Of a stretch of DNA of 64,000 nt, positions 35,604 to 45,400 are shown in pieces (position 1 is the first letter of the stretch; each line of letters begins with the position of its first letter). The translations under genes were made by a program, and so were the position numbers. The stretch is from Nocardioides pini. Its GTDB lineage: Bacteria > Actinomycetota > Actinomycetes > Propionibacteriales > Nocardioidaceae. The notes beneath the pieces were generated by a model. That model did no database searches. It saw nothing but the letters and a program-made list of their open reading frames with translations, and had not been told where the DNA came from. The DNA is taken from the NCBI RefSeq assembly GCF_026712185.1, contig NZ_JAPPUX010000002.1:248001-312000 (forward strand). Reading direction: 5' to 3'.

Positions 35604-36425
35604 TCAGGCGATGAAGCCCGCCACGGCCAGCGCGGCGACGAAGTCGTCCCAGCCGTCGGCGGGGGCGCCCGCCACCACGTTGCGCAGAGGGTACGACCCG
35701 ACCGTGAAGGTGCCGTCGAGCAGGTCGAAGCGGCCACCCGCCTCGCGCAGCACCAGGCCGCCAGCAGACCAGTCCCACGGCTGCGGGCCGGCCTCGACGT
35801 AGGCGTCGCCGCTCCCGTCCGCGACGTGGCACAGGTCCAGGGCACAGGAGCCCATCCGGCGGATGTCGCGGACCTCCGGCAGCAGCGCGGCGACACACCC
35901 GGCCTGGTGCTCCCGGACCTCTCGCTGGTAGCCGAAGCCGGTCAGCACGAGCCGCTCGGCCAGGGGCGGAGACGGTCGGACCGAGATGGGCAGACCGTCG
36001 CGGGTCGCGCCGTGGCCGAGCGCGGCGGCGTACTCGACACCGGTCGGGATCGTCACCACGGCGCCCGCGACGACAGTCCCCGCGACCTCAGCGGCGACCG
36101 ACACCGCGCAGTCAGGCAGGCCGTAGAGGTAGTTGACGGTCCCGTCGATCGGGTCGAGGACCCACCGCACCCCCGAGGTGCCGGGGCGGTCGTCGCCCTC
36201 CTCCCCCAGGATGGCGTCGTCGGGACGCTGGGCGACGATGCGCGAGCGGAGCAGCTCCTCGACCGCCCGGTCGGCCTCGGTGACGACGTCGACGGCGCTG
36301 GTCTTGGTGTCGGCCACGTCGATGCCGCCGCGCCGCATCTCGCGGGCCAGGCCCGCGCCCTCGTGGGCGAGCGAGCGCGCCAGGTCGCGCAGCACCTCCG
36401 GCGCGACCGAGGGGTCCTGCGTCAC
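35604..36425 (-). CDS. suhB: Inositol monophosphatase family protein
   Basis: 273 aa, GTG start overlapping the ferrochelatase stop (GTGA). Motifs of Mg-dependent inositol phosphatases: [10 protein letters not shown] (Glu metal ligand), [15 protein letters not shown] (DPIDGT catalytic), and [15 protein letters not shown] (the second Asp ligand). Dephosphorylates inositol-1-phosphate or related phosphates; in actinobacteria needed for PI and mycothiol precursors. Normal length. Position matches Rv2701c, but the intervening Rv2700 (cei) homologue is missing here. Confidence 0.93.
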   Translation of the reverse strand: MTQDPSVAPEVLRDLARSLAHEGAGLAREMRRGGIDVADTKTSAVDVVTEADRAVEELLRSRIVAQRPDDAILGEEGDDRPGTSGVRWVLDPIDGTVNYLYGLPDCAVSVAAEVAGTVVAGAVVTIPTGVEYAAALGHGATRDGLPISVRPSPPLAERLVLTGFGYQREVREHQAGCVAALLPEVRDIRRMGSCALDLCHVADGSGDAYVEAGPQPWDWSAGGLVLREAGGRFDLLDGTFTVGSYPLRNVVAGAPADGWDDFVAALAVAGFIA

Positions 36426-37540
36426 GAGTCGGCCCCGCAGAGGGCCGGACGCGGACCCCGCGGGTTGGGGCAGCAGCCTGCCCCGCAGATGTCGGGGCCG
36501 GCCGGCAGCGAGCCGAGCGCCGGGCGGTCCGGTGACTCGCCCCGCTCGGCGGCGGCCCGCTCCAGCACGAGGTCGCGGACCATCGCCACGAAGCGGGGGT
36601 CGGTTCCCGACGTCGCGGCGCGCACCGCGCGGATCCCGAGCCGCTCGGCGGTGGCCGTCGCCTCCGTGTCGAGGTCGTAGATGACCTCCATGTGGTCGGA
36701 CACGAAGCCGATCGGCACCAGCACCACCTGGCTCACCCCGTCGCTCGCCAGCTCCTCGAGGTGGTCGTTGACGTCGGGCTCGAGCCACGGCGTCGAGGGC
36801 GCGCCCGAGCGGGAGCAGTAGACGAGGTCGTGCCGGTGGGCCCGCCCCGTGGCCGCGCGGACCCGGTCCGCCACCTCGTCGACGGCGCTGCGGTGCTGCT
36901 TGACGTAGGCGCCACGCGGCTGTGCCTTCGCCTCCGGCGGCGCGCCGCTGGTCTCGGCCATCGCGGTCGGGATCGAGTGGGTCACGAACACCAGGTGGGC
37001 GGCGTCACCGTTGGTGGGCAGCTCGCCGAGGGCCTCGAGGCAGGCGTCCACGACGGGCTCGAGGAAGCCGGGGTGGTTGTAGTACTGGCGCAGCTTGTCG
37101 AGGCGCGGCGCGCCCGTGGTCTGCTCGACGGCGTCCCACAGGTTCTCGCGGTACTGCCGGCACGACGACCACGACGAGTACGCCGACGTGGCGAAGACCG
37201 CGGCCCGCTGGACCCCGTCGGCGGTCATCTGGGCGAGGGTGTCGGCGAGGTAGGGGTCCCAGTTGCGGTTGCCGAAGTAGACCGGCAGGTCGATGCCGTG
37301 GTCGGCGAAGTCCTTCTCGAGCGCCGCGATCAGGGCACGGTTCTGGTCGTTGATCGGACTCTTCCCGCCGAAGAGGAAGTAGTGCTCCCCCACCTGCTCG
37401 AGGCGCTCGCGCGGGATCCCGCGGCCGCGGGTCACGTTCTCCAGGAACGGCACCACGTCCTCGGGCTTCTCGGGACCCCCGAAGGAGAGGACCAGGAGGG
37501 CGTCGTACGGCTTCACGTCGGGGTGCCCCGCAGGATTCAT
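36422..37540 (-). CDS. hemH: Ferrochelatase (coproporphyrin ferrochelatase type)
   Basis: 372 aa. Inserts Fe2+ into coproporphyrin III in the actinobacterial haem route. Conserved: [34 protein letters not shown], catalytic His in [14 protein letters not shown], and [20 protein letters not shown]. The C-terminal extension [20 protein letters not shown] has closely spaced Cys residues that, with an internal Cys, would hold the [2Fe-2S] cluster known in mycobacterial ferrochelatase. TACTCT lies 6 nt before the ATG. Overlaps suhB. Confidence 0.95.
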   Translation of the reverse strand: MNPAGHPDVKPYDALLVLSFGGPEKPEDVVPFLENVTRGRGIPRERLEQVGEHYFLFGGKSPINDQNRALIAALEKDFADHGIDLPVYFGNRNWDPYLADTLAQMTADGVQRAAVFATSAYSSWSSCRQYRENLWDAVEQTTGAPRLDKLRQYYNHPGFLEPVVDACLEALGELPTNGDAAHLVFVTHSIPTAMAETSGAPPEAKAQPRGAYVKQHRSAVDEVADRVRAATGRAHRHDLVYCSRSGAPSTPWLEPDVNDHLEELASDGVSQVVLVPIGFVSDHMEVIYDLDTEATATAERLGIRAVRAATSGTDPRFVAMVRDLVLERAAAERGESPDRPALGSLPAGPDICGAGCCPNPRGPRPALCGADS

Positions 37541-37546
37541 GCAGCC

Positions 37547-37566
37547 AGAGTAGAGGCGCCTACCAT
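37547..37566. promoter_or_regulatory. Divergent leaderless -10 boxes of hemH and the MFS gene
   Basis: Minus strand TACTCT (37547-37552) is 6 nt before the hemH ATG; plus strand TACCAT (37561-37566) is 7 nt before the MFS GTG. Only 33 nt separate the start codons. Confidence 0.45.
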
Positions 37567-37573
37567 TCGGCTC

Positions 37574-38758
37574 GTGCTCGACTCCTACCGCCGGGTCTTG
37601 GCGCGGCCCGGTGCGTTGGCCTTCAGCAGCGCCGCCCTCGTCGCCCGGCTGCCGATCTCCATGGTCGGACTGGGCATCGTCCTCCTCGTCGAGGAGCGCA
37701 CCGGCTCCTACGGCCTGGCCGGGACGGTGTCCGCGGTGTTCGTGCTGGCCGAGGCGGCCTTCGCCGTGCTCCACGGCCGCTGGGTCGACCACTACGGGCA
37801 GGCCCGGGTGCTCCCGCTGGCGATCTCGGTCTTCGGCGGCGGCCTCGCGCTGATGATGCTCGCCGTCGAGCAGGACTGGCCCCGCGCGTGGACGTACGTC
37901 TTCGCGGCCGTCGCCGGCGCGGCGCTCCCCCAGGTCGGCGCCAGCGTCCGCACCCGCTGGTCCCACCTCCTCGACGACCCGGGTGAGAAGCAGACCGCCT
38001 TCGCCCTCGAGGCCGTCCTCGACGAGGTCGTCTTCGTGGTCGGCCCGGTGCTGGTCACCCTGCTGGCGACCAGCTGGCACCCCGTCGCGGGCCTCAGCGC
38101 GGCCCTCGTGAGCGGTGTCGTCGGCACCTTCGCGTTCGCGGCCCAGCGGCGCACCGAGCCGCCGGCCGGCCGCAGCGCGCCCGCCGGCGCCCGCCCGACG
38201 ATGCCGTGGCGGCTCGTCCTGACCCTGGCCCTGGTCTGCCTGACCCTCGGCGCGCTCTTCGGCGCCGCCGAGGTCACCACCGTCGCCTTCGCCGAGGAGC
38301 AGGGCATGCGGTGGGTGGCCGGCTGGCTGCTGGCCGTGTGGTCCCTCGGCAGCCTCGTCGCCGGGCTGGTGACCGGTGCGATCGCCTGGCGCAGGGGCCC
38401 CGACGTGCGGCTCCGCTGGGGCTCGGCGGCGATGGCCCTCGCGATGGCGCCGCTGATGTTCGTCCAGTCCGTCCCGGTGATGGCCGTGGTCCTCCTCGTC
38501 GGTGGGCTCGCGATCGCCCCGACGATGATCGCCGCGATGACGATGGTCGAGCAGGGCGTCCCGGCCGGCCGCCTGACCGAGGGGATGGCGATCCTGCACA
38601 CCGGCATCGTCGCGGGCGTCGCGCCGGGCGCGAGCGTCGCAGGCTTCGTCGTCGACCACAGCGGCGCGTCGGCGGCGTACGCCGTGGCGCTGGCCGGCGG
38701 CGTGCTCGGAGCGCTTGCCGCGCAGGCTGCCCGTCCGGGTCCTAGTCTGCGCACATGA
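37574..38758 (+). CDS. MFS transporter
   Basis: 394 aa, GTG start, 12 predicted transmembrane helices. Conserved features include [20 protein letters not shown] (the loop 2-3 D-x-x-G-R-K-like motif) and the long central loop [17 protein letters not shown]. The family resembles the YbfB/'putative exporter' type of MFS; the substrate is not known. Its stop overlaps the next gene's ATG (ATGA). Being divergent from hemH, a role linked to haem or iron is possible but unproven. Confidence 0.85.
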   Translation: MLDSYRRVLARPGALAFSSAALVARLPISMVGLGIVLLVEERTGSYGLAGTVSAVFVLAEAAFAVLHGRWVDHYGQARVLPLAISVFGGGLALMMLAVEQDWPRAWTYVFAAVAGAALPQVGASVRTRWSHLLDDPGEKQTAFALEAVLDEVVFVVGPVLVTLLATSWHPVAGLSAALVSGVVGTFAFAAQRRTEPPAGRSAPAGARPTMPWRLVLTLALVCLTLGALFGAAEVTTVAFAEEQGMRWVAGWLLAVWSLGSLVAGLVTGAIAWRRGPDVRLRWGSAAMALAMAPLMFVQSVPVMAVVLLVGGLAIAPTMIAAMTMVEQGVPAGRLTEGMAILHTGIVAGVAPGASVAGFVVDHSGASAAYAVALAGGVLGALAAQAARPGPSLRT

Positions 38759-40077
38759 GCCCCGCGGTCCACGGTCACCTCTGGCGCAACTGGTCCGGTC
38801 TCGAGGAGGCGGTCCCCCGCCACGTCGAGACCCCCGGGTCGGTCGACTCGGTCATGGACGTCGTGCGCCGTGCCCGCGAGAGCGGCACGACGGTGAAGAT
38901 GACCGGCACCGGGCACAGCTTCACCGCCATCGCCGCGCCCGAGCACACCCTGCTCCGTCCCGAGGCGCTCTCCGGCATCCTCGCCGTCGACCGCGACGCG
39001 ATGACGGTGACCGCCCGTGCCGGCACCCCGCTCAAGGACCTGAACCTCGCCCTCGAGCGGCTCGGCCTGTCGCTGCACAACATGGGCGACATCGCGGAGC
39101 AGACCCTGGCGGGCGCCACCTCGACCGGCACCCACGGCACCGGGGGCATCGCGGCCGGGCTTGCCGCGCAGCTCGCCGGCCTCGAGCTGGTCACCGGCAC
39201 CGGCGAGGTGCTGCGCGCCTCCCGCACCGAGAACCCGGACGTCTTCGACCTCGCCCGGGTCGGCCTCGGCGCGCTGGGCATCCTCACCAGCCTCACCTTC
39301 CACGTCGAACCGCTCTTCGTCGTCGAGGCCCACGAGCAGCCGATGACGTGGGACCGCGGGCTGGCGTCGTACGACGAGATGGCGGCCGAGTCGCACCACC
39401 TCGACCTCTACTGGTTCCCCCACACCGACCGGCTCATGGTCAAGCAGAACGTCCGCACGGACCTCGACCCCGGCGAGCAGCAGCCTCCGTCGCGTGCCGC
39501 CGCGTGGTGGGAGGACGAGCTCATGTCCAACGCGGCCTTCGGCGCCCTGTGCCGCGTCGGCTCACGCGTGCCGGCCCTGGTCCCACGGATCAACCGGGTC
39601 GCCGGGCGCGCGCAGTCCGAGCGCCGCTACAGCGACCTCGCCCACCGCGTGTTCGTGACGCCGCGACGGGTCCGCTTCCGCGAGATGGAGTACGCCGTCC
39701 CGCGCGAGGTCGGGCTCGACGTGCTGCGCGAGTGCCGCAGGGCGATCGAGGCGAGCGACTGGCGCATCGCGTTCCCGGTCGAGGTGCGCACCGCCCGCGC
39801 GGACGACGTCGCCCTGTCGACCGCCCACGGCCGCGACAGCCTCTACCTCGCCTTCCACGTGCCGGCCGACACCGACCACACGGCCTACTTCGGTGGGCTG
39901 GAGCCGATCCTGCGCGAGGCGGGCGGCCGGCCCCACTGGGGCAAGGTGCACACCCGGACCGCCGCGGACCTCGCCCCGGCGTACGACCGGTTCGACGACT
40001 TCCTCGCGCTGCGCGACCGCCTCGACCCGGACCGGGTGTTCGCGAACGCCCACCTCCGCCGCGTCCTGGGCGACTGA
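38755..40077 (+). CDS. FAD-binding D-arabinono-1,4-lactone oxidase-like protein
   Basis: 440 aa. PCMH-type FAD domain at the N-terminus with [20 protein letters not shown] (the His is the expected covalent flavin site) and [20 protein letters not shown], then a C-terminal ALO domain ending in [10 protein letters not shown]. Family members oxidise aldonolactones or xylitol; the mycobacterial relative is an L-gulono-1,4-lactone dehydrogenase. Cytoplasmic, no signal. Co-translated with the upstream MFS gene. The substrate is not resolved. Confidence 0.9.
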   Translation: MSPAVHGHLWRNWSGLEEAVPRHVETPGSVDSVMDVVRRARESGTTVKMTGTGHSFTAIAAPEHTLLRPEALSGILAVDRDAMTVTARAGTPLKDLNLALERLGLSLHNMGDIAEQTLAGATSTGTHGTGGIAAGLAAQLAGLELVTGTGEVLRASRTENPDVFDLARVGLGALGILTSLTFHVEPLFVVEAHEQPMTWDRGLASYDEMAAESHHLDLYWFPHTDRLMVKQNVRTDLDPGEQQPPSRAAAWWEDELMSNAAFGALCRVGSRVPALVPRINRVAGRAQSERRYSDLAHRVFVTPRRVRFREMEYAVPREVGLDVLRECRRAIEASDWRIAFPVEVRTARADDVALSTAHGRDSLYLAFHVPADTDHTAYFGGLEPILREAGGRPHWGKVHTRTAADLAPAYDRFDDFLALRDRLDPDRVFANAHLRRVLGD

Positions 40078-40094
40078 GGACGAGCCCGCGGCGC

Positions 40095-40730
40095 TCAGAC
40101 GTTCGCGGGACCGCGCGGCAGGGGCGCGCTCCAGCCGCGCACGAGCGCCAGCAGCCGCCAGACCAGGCACGTGCAGAACCCGGCCGTGGCGACCGCGAAG
40201 ACCGGCAGGTCGGTGCGGTCGAGGAGCACCGCGACGGCCGCGCCGGCGATGGCGGGCGTGGCGTAGAGGTTGCCCTCGAAGATGACCGGCACGTTGCCCG
40301 CGAGGACGTCGCGCATCATCCCGCCGCCGATGGCGGTGACCATCCCCATGAGCGCCGCCGGCACGGGGTCGAGCCCGTAGTCCAGCGCCTTCAGCGTCCC
40401 CGTGACGCAGAACAGGGAGAGGCCGACGGCGTCGAAGAGCGTGATCACCCGCTCCAACCGCCCCACCGCAGGGTGGAAGACGAAGGTCAGCAGGCCCGCC
40501 GCGACGGGGACCAGCAGGTAGCGCCAGTCGGTCAGCGCCGCCGGCGGGGTGGCGCCGATCAGCACGTCGCGGATGAAGCCGCCGCCCAGCCCGGTCACGC
40601 CACCCAGGACGAACGCGGCGAAGATGTCGAGGTTCTTCCGGACGGCGACGAGTGCCCCGGTGACCGCGAACACGAAGATGCCGACGAGGTCGAGCGCGAC
40701 CAGCGTCGTGGCGAACTCCGTCTCGGGCAC
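40095..40730 (-). CDS. TRIC-family (UPF0126) membrane protein
   Basis: 211 aa with about seven transmembrane helices in two homologous halves, each with the glycine-rich signature: TGLGGGFIRDVLIG and TAIGGGMMRDVLAG. These define the trimeric intracellular cation channel fold; prokaryotic members are K+-permeable in structures, but their physiological role is unsettled. The GTG start overlaps nothing. Convergent with the lactone oxidase and divergent from sepH. Confidence 0.9.
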   Translation of the reverse strand: MPETEFATTLVALDLVGIFVFAVTGALVAVRKNLDIFAAFVLGGVTGLGGGFIRDVLIGATPPAALTDWRYLLVPVAAGLLTFVFHPAVGRLERVITLFDAVGLSLFCVTGTLKALDYGLDPVPAALMGMVTAIGGGMMRDVLAGNVPVIFEGNLYATPAIAGAAVAVLLDRTDLPVFAVATAGFCTCLVWRLLALVRGWSAPLPRGPANV

Positions 40731-40854
40731 ACCGGAAGCCTAGGGCGCGCCGCGGGCGCAACCGCCCTCGGGCATGCCGCTGGCGTAGGCTCGAGCGACA
40801 CGGGTCCACCGCCCGACCACCCCCCGACCACAGCCAGTCAGGAGTCCGCCGTCC

Positions 40855-41841
40855 ATGGCCAAGCTGACGTTCACCGGACGCAGCAAGGACGGCAAGCGCC
40901 TGCTGCTGGTGGACGAGTCGGGCCAGCAGCACACCCTGGCGGTCGACGCCCGGCTCCGTCGCGCCCTCGCGGGCGCGCCCGACAGCAACGGCCAGTTGGA
41001 GATCCCGATGGAATCAACCCTCCGCCCCCGCGACATCCAGATGCGCATCCGAGCCGGTGAGTCACCCGAGGCGGTGGCCCACGCGGCCGGGACGTCGGTG
41101 GAGAAGATCATGCCGTTCGCCGCGCCCGTGATGGCCGAGCGCGCGCACGTCGCCGAGCGGGCCCAGCTGGCGTCCGTACGCCGCCGCGCGACCGAGAGCG
41201 GGGCGCGCACCCTCGGCGAGGCCGTCGGCGCACACCTGCGGGCGCACAACGTCGACCCGAGCAGCGTGGAGTGGGACGCCTGGCGTCGCGAGGACGGCCG
41301 GTGGACGCTGACGGCGCTCTACGACGTGGCCGGGCGCGTCGGCACCGCCACCTTCTCCCACGACCCGCGGGGCAGCTTCGTCACCGTGGACGACGACGAC
41401 GCGCGCTGGCTGGTCGGCGACGCCACCCCGGAGGCGGCCGCGACGCCGGCCTCCGACGACCTGGCCGCCGCGCGGCAGCGCCGGCTGAGCGCGGTCGGCG
41501 AGGACGTGCCGCTCGGCGACGACGCGATCGAGATGGTCACCGGCGAGGAGTCCTCGGCGACGCCGGAGGAGACCACGATGGAGCTCTCCGACACCGGCCT
41601 GGGCACCGAGCAGCCGGTGGAGGCCTACCTCGACGAGGACCGTGGCGGGCAGGACCGCGGCGGGCAGGACCGCGGCGGGCAGGACCGGCGCGACGACCGG
41701 CCCGAGCAGCCGGCCGAGCCCCGGCCCGAGCCGGCCGCCGAGGCCCCCGCGGAGCCCAAGCCGAAGCCCGCCAAGAAGCGCGGACGCGCGTCGGTGCCGA
41801 GCTGGGACGAGATCATGTTCGGCGGGGGCAAGGGCGACTGA
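40855..41841 (+). CDS. sepH: Septation protein SepH
   Basis: 328 aa. N-terminal DUF3071 domain (about 1-170) with a helix-turn-helix-like RPRDIQMRIRAGESPEAVAH region that contacts FtsZ and stimulates its assembly in Streptomyces and mycobacteria. Then a disordered acidic tail, including three to four direct repeats of DRGGQ (about 262-276), and a Lys-rich end KPAKKRGRASVPSWDEIMFG that is well conserved in the family. ATG 40855 has AGGAG about 12 nt upstream. Acts at the division site. Confidence 0.94.
   Translation: MAKLTFTGRSKDGKRLLLVDESGQQHTLAVDARLRRALAGAPDSNGQLEIPMESTLRPRDIQMRIRAGESPEAVAHAAGTSVEKIMPFAAPVMAERAHVAERAQLASVRRRATESGARTLGEAVGAHLRAHNVDPSSVEWDAWRREDGRWTLTALYDVAGRVGTATFSHDPRGSFVTVDDDDARWLVGDATPEAAATPASDDLAAARQRRLSAVGEDVPLGDDAIEMVTGEESSATPEETTMELSDTGLGTEQPVEAYLDEDRGGQDRGGQDRGGQDRRDDRPEQPAEPRPEPAAEAPAEPKPKPAKKRGRASVPSWDEIMFGGGKGD
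41640..41688 (+). repeat. Short tandem repeat in sepH
   Basis: Three direct 15-nt units (CGTGGCGGGCAGGAC / CGCGGCGGGCAGGAC twice) coding DRGGQ, in the disordered linker of SepH. Copy number may vary between strains. Confidence 0.75.
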
Positions 41842-41844
41842 CGG

Positions 41845-42681
41845 TTGCGCCTCGTCCAGCTCAACGTCCATCCGCTGAAGTCCGGCGCGATCCGCCCGCT
41901 CACCTCCGCCACCGTGCTGCCGCGCGGGCTGGCCGACGACCGGACGTGGATGATCGTCGACGGCGACCGCTGCCTTGTCTCCGCCCGTGAGGTGCACCGC
42001 CTCTTCACCGTCGTCGCGGACACACCGGCAACCGACCCGTCCGTCGCCGCCGCGCTGCGGCTCCGCGCCCCGGGTCACCCCGACCTGCTCGTCGACGTCC
42101 CCCAGACCGCGCCGGTCGACGTCCGTCTGTTCTCCCTGCACCTGCGTGCCCGCCCGGCCGGCCGCGACGCCGACGCGTGGCTCCGTGCGGTCCTCGGTCG
42201 CGACGACCTGCACCTGGTCTGGTGCCACGCCCCGGAGGAGCGCACGCTCCAGCCGGGCTTCTCCCGGCCCGGCGACCACGCCGCCTTCCCCGACTCCTTC
42301 CCCGTGACGATCGCGTCGCTGGCGTCGATGCGCCGGCTCGACGACTGGATGGTCGAGCAGGCGCTGGAGCTCAGCGAGGAGCCACCCGACCCGCTCCCCG
42401 TCGAGCGCTTCCGGGCCAACCTCGTCGTCGACGGCGACGAGCCGTTCGCCGAGGACCGCTGGACCCGGGTCGTCGTGGGCGACGTGCCCTTCCGGGTCGG
42501 CAAGCCCGTCGGCCGGTGCGTGATGGCGACCCTCGACCCGGTCACGCTGACCACGTCCGAGGAGCCCACCCGCACCCTGGCCCGGCACCGGCGCGTCGAC
42601 GGCAAGCTGTTCTTCGCCGTGCACCTCGTCCCGGAGACCAGCGGCCGGATCGGCGTCGGCGACGCCGTCCGCGCCGAGTGA
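41845..42681 (+). CDS. MOSC-domain molybdenum-cofactor protein
   Basis: 278 aa, TTG start 4 nt after the sepH stop. N-terminal MOSC_N beta-barrel (VRLVQLNVHPLKSGAIRP, about 1-110), then the MOSC domain with FPVTIASLASMRRLDDWM, FRANLVVDGDEPFAED and GKPVGRCVMATLDP; the Cys of GRC is the conserved metal- or Moco-binding residue of YcbX/mARC-like proteins. Likely reduces N-hydroxylated compounds with Moco and an electron donor. Probably co-transcribed with sepH and ends exactly where the rhodanese gene ends. Confidence 0.88.
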   Translation: MRLVQLNVHPLKSGAIRPLTSATVLPRGLADDRTWMIVDGDRCLVSAREVHRLFTVVADTPATDPSVAAALRLRAPGHPDLLVDVPQTAPVDVRLFSLHLRARPAGRDADAWLRAVLGRDDLHLVWCHAPEERTLQPGFSRPGDHAAFPDSFPVTIASLASMRRLDDWMVEQALELSEEPPDPLPVERFRANLVVDGDEPFAEDRWTRVVVGDVPFRVGKPVGRCVMATLDPVTLTTSEEPTRTLARHRRVDGKLFFAVHLVPETSGRIGVGDAVRAE

Positions 42682-43521
42682 TCACCCGGTCGCGACGGGC
42701 CGCTCGGGGTCGGTGATCCAGCCGCTCCAGCTGCCCGGGTAGAGCGCCGCCCGGATGCCGGCGACCTCCATGGCCAGCAGGTCGTGGGCCGCCGTCACAC
42801 CCGACCCGCAGTAGGCAGCCACCGTCGCCGCCGTGTCGGCGCCGACGCCGGCGTACACCTCCCGGAGCCGCGCGGGCGGGAGGAACCGTCCGCGGTCGTC
42901 GAGGTTGGCGGTCGTCGGCACGTTGACGGCCCCCGGGATGTGGCCGGCGACCGGGTCGACCGGCTCGGTCTCGCCGCGGAACCGCTCGGGTGCCCGGGCG
43001 TCGACGAGCACGTCGACACCCAGGACGTCGTCCGGCCCGACCACGGCGACCTCGTGCCCGTCGGAGAGGGTGAAGTCGCCCGGCACGGCGTCCACCGGAC
43101 CGGCCTCGGCGGGGTGCCCGTCCTCCCGCCACGCGGTCCACCCGCCGTCGAGCACCCGGACGTCGCGGTGGCCGTGGTGCCGCAGCAGCCACCACGCGCG
43201 GGCGGCCGCCCGCCCCTGCCAGTCGTCGTACACGACCACGGGCCGGTCGCCGTGGACGCCGGCGCGCCGCATCGCCGCCTCGAACCGTGCCGGATCGGGG
43301 AGCGGGTGCCTGCCGCCGGTGCCCGGCGGGTCCGCGAGGTCCTCGTCGAGGTCGACGTACGCCGCCCCGGGGACGTGGCCGGCCTCGTGCTGCTCGCGGC
43401 CGGGCGGGCCGCCCATGAGGTAGCGCACGTCCAGCACCGTGACCCGGCCGAGCTCCGCCGCGAGCTCGTCGGGGGTGATCAGCGGCCCTCGTGGAGCTTC
43501 GCGGCGAAAGTCCTCGTCCAT
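42682..43521 (-). CDS. sseA: Sulfurtransferase (tandem rhodanese, 3-mercaptopyruvate type)
   Basis: 279 aa, two rhodanese domains (about 15-130 and 155-275). The second carries the active-site loop AYCGSGVTAAHDLL; CGSGVT is the signature of 3-mercaptopyruvate sulfurtransferase rather than thiosulfate sulfurtransferase (CRKGVT). The inactive first domain has HPLPDPARFEAAMRRAGV and VVVYDDWQGRAAARAWWLLR. Transfers sulfur to cyanide or thiols. Starts at MDEDFRRE; divergent from tdk with 54 nt between. Confidence 0.92.
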   Translation of the reverse strand: MDEDFRREAPRGPLITPDELAAELGRVTVLDVRYLMGGPPGREQHEAGHVPGAAYVDLDEDLADPPGTGGRHPLPDPARFEAAMRRAGVHGDRPVVVYDDWQGRAAARAWWLLRHHGHRDVRVLDGGWTAWREDGHPAEAGPVDAVPGDFTLSDGHEVAVVGPDDVLGVDVLVDARAPERFRGETEPVDPVAGHIPGAVNVPTTANLDDRGRFLPPARLREVYAGVGADTAATVAAYCGSGVTAAHDLLAMEVAGIRAALYPGSWSGWITDPERPVATG

Positions 43522-43575
43522 GCGCGGCACGGTAGCCGCCGTGCGGGCCGGGGGCTGTGACAGGATTCGCGGGAC

Positions 43576-44229
43576 ATGGCTGAACTGCACTTCTTCACGG
43601 GCACGATGGACTCCGGCAAGTCGACGCTGGCGCTCCAGACCAACCACAACCACGCCGCCCGCGGACGCGTCGGCCGGATCTTCACCACGCACGACCGGTC
43701 GGGGCAAGCGGTGCTGTCCAGCCGGCTGGGGCTCACCCACGACGCGCTGGAGGTCGACGCCGGCTTCGACTTCTGGGCCTACGTCGTGGACTCCCTGACC
43801 CGCGGCGGCCGGATCGACTACCTCATCTGCGACGAGGCCCAGTTCTACTCCGCCGAGCAGATCGACCAGCTAGCCAAGGTCGTCGACGAGCTGCAGATCG
43901 ACGTCTTCGCGTTCGGCATCCTCACCGACTTCCGCTCGCACCTGTTCCCCGGCAGCGCCCGGCTGGTCGAGCTCGCCGACCGGATGAACGTGCTGCAGGT
44001 GGAGGCGCTGTGCTGGTGCGGCAAGCGCGCCACCCACAACGCCCGCACCGAGAACGGCGCGATGGTCGTCGAGGGCGAGGTCATCGTGGTCGGCGACGTC
44101 GACCAGGTCGACGAGCCGCCCGCCGACGTCGCCTACGAGGTGCTGTGCCGCCAGCACCACCGTCGCCGGCTCACCGCCGCGCGCGCCAAGGCCGTCAGCC
44201 TGGCGCCCGAGCCGCTGCCCTTCGGCTGA
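43576..44229 (+). CDS. tdk: Thymidine kinase
   Basis: 217 aa. Type II thymidine kinase: Walker A FTGTMDSGKSTLALQ (about 7-21), Walker B-like YLICDEAQFYSAEQ, a lasso region with zinc ligands around CWCGKRATHNAR and CRQHHRRR, and the catalytic Glu of DEAQ. Phosphorylates thymidine in salvage. Many actinobacteria lack tdk, so its presence is of some note. GGGAC lies before the ATG. Convergent with the phosphodiesterase gene. Confidence 0.94.
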   Translation: MAELHFFTGTMDSGKSTLALQTNHNHAARGRVGRIFTTHDRSGQAVLSSRLGLTHDALEVDAGFDFWAYVVDSLTRGGRIDYLICDEAQFYSAEQIDQLAKVVDELQIDVFAFGILTDFRSHLFPGSARLVELADRMNVLQVEALCWCGKRATHNARTENGAMVVEGEVIVVGDVDQVDEPPADVAYEVLCRQHHRRRLTAARAKAVSLAPEPLPFG

Positions 44230-44241
44230 CCCGGGGGTGGC

Positions 44242-45378
44242 TCAGCCGACCAGGATCGGGATCAGCATCTCGGCCGGCGTGAGCGAGCCGTGGAGCCCGA
44301 CGAGGGTGTCCTCGTAGGCGAAGTCGCGGGTGGACACCACCGCGGTGTCGTCGTGGCAGGCGACCATCACGTCGCCGAGGCGCGGCAGCACCCCCGGCGC
44401 GACGGGGCCGAACCACTCGCGCCCGACGGCCTCCTCGCGCGTCAGCACGGTGGCCCGGTCCCCCAGCACCTCGCGCCAGGTCGCGACGACGTCGGGCACG
44501 GCACCGGCGGCGCAGTAGAGGTGGCGGAACCTGGCCTCCCCACCGAGGAGCGCGACGCCGTCGCGCATCCCGTCCACCTCGTCGACGTCGACCCGCGCGT
44601 CGCGGGGGCCGTCCACCATGCCGTGGTCGGCGACCACGAGCAGCCGCGTGGACGCAGGCAGGGCCTCGCGCAGCTGCTCGGCCTCGGCGTCGACCATGGC
44701 GAGCTGCTGGAGCCACTGGGTGGAGGCGACGCCGAACTTGTGCCCGGTCCAGTCGAGGTCGGAGTCGTAGACGTAGGTCAGCGACGGCTGGTCGGCCGAG
44801 GCGGCCACGGTGGCGGCGATGCGCTCGCCCACGCGGTCCGCGCCGACGTAGGTCGCCCCGCGCTGGGACGCGACGGTGAGGCCGGACCCGTCGAAGTCCC
44901 GCTTGTTGACCGAGGTGACGTGCACGCCGGCGTGCGCCAGCCGACCGAACGCGGTCGGGTGCGGCTGCCACTCGAGCGGGTCGACGCCCTTGTCCCACCA
45001 GAGGTGGTTGAGCAGCCGGTCGGTGCCCGGGATCCGGGCGGTGAAGCCGACGAGCCCGTGCGCGCCGGGCACCAGCCCGGTGCCGAGCGAGGTGAGCGAG
45101 GTGGCCGTCGTCGACGGCACGCCGGCCGTGCCCGTCGCGGCCCCGTCGAGGAGGGAGGAGAGGTACGGCGCCGCGTGCGCGTATCGCGCCAGCAGCTCGG
45201 CCCCCATCCCGTCGACGAGGAAGACGACGTACGACGGTGCGGGCGGGAGCTCGAGCCCGGCGGGGTGCCCGTGCAGCTCGACGCCGAGGGCACGTGCGAC
45301 CGAGGGCACGACGTCGGCGAGCGAGCGGTCGCCGTAGGCCGGCGGCGTGAAGCCGCGCGGCTCCGGGGCGATGGTCAC
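44242..45378 (-). CDS. Nucleotide pyrophosphatase / phosphodiesterase family protein
   Basis: 378 aa, GTG start. Alkaline phosphatase-like fold: VVFLVDGMGAELLARY (first metal Asp), GVPSTTATSLTSLGTGLVPG with the nucleophile Thr/Ser, LLVVADHGMVDGP (Asp-His metals) and LVGLHGSLTPAEMLIP near the end (metal His). No signal peptide, so cytoplasmic. It would hydrolyse a phosphodiester or pyrophosphate; the substrate is not known. A 22-nt gap to DUF5998 upstream suggests co-expression. Confidence 0.9.
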   Translation of the reverse strand: MTIAPEPRGFTPPAYGDRSLADVVPSVARALGVELHGHPAGLELPPAPSYVVFLVDGMGAELLARYAHAAPYLSSLLDGAATGTAGVPSTTATSLTSLGTGLVPGAHGLVGFTARIPGTDRLLNHLWWDKGVDPLEWQPHPTAFGRLAHAGVHVTSVNKRDFDGSGLTVASQRGATYVGADRVGERIAATVAASADQPSLTYVYDSDLDWTGHKFGVASTQWLQQLAMVDAEAEQLREALPASTRLLVVADHGMVDGPRDARVDVDEVDGMRDGVALLGGEARFRHLYCAAGAVPDVVATWREVLGDRATVLTREEAVGREWFGPVAPGVLPRLGDVMVACHDDTAVVSTRDFAYEDTLVGLHGSLTPAEMLIPILVG

Positions 45379-45400
45379 CGCCGGGTGCTCATCGCGGTGG

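Noticed and set aside
35494..35640. Possible plus-strand gene starting MNRFRGEPVRNVSP in the gap before suhB
   Set aside because: No RBS of note, no domain, and the frame continues as a shadow through suhB on the other strand. Not a cei remnant by sequence.
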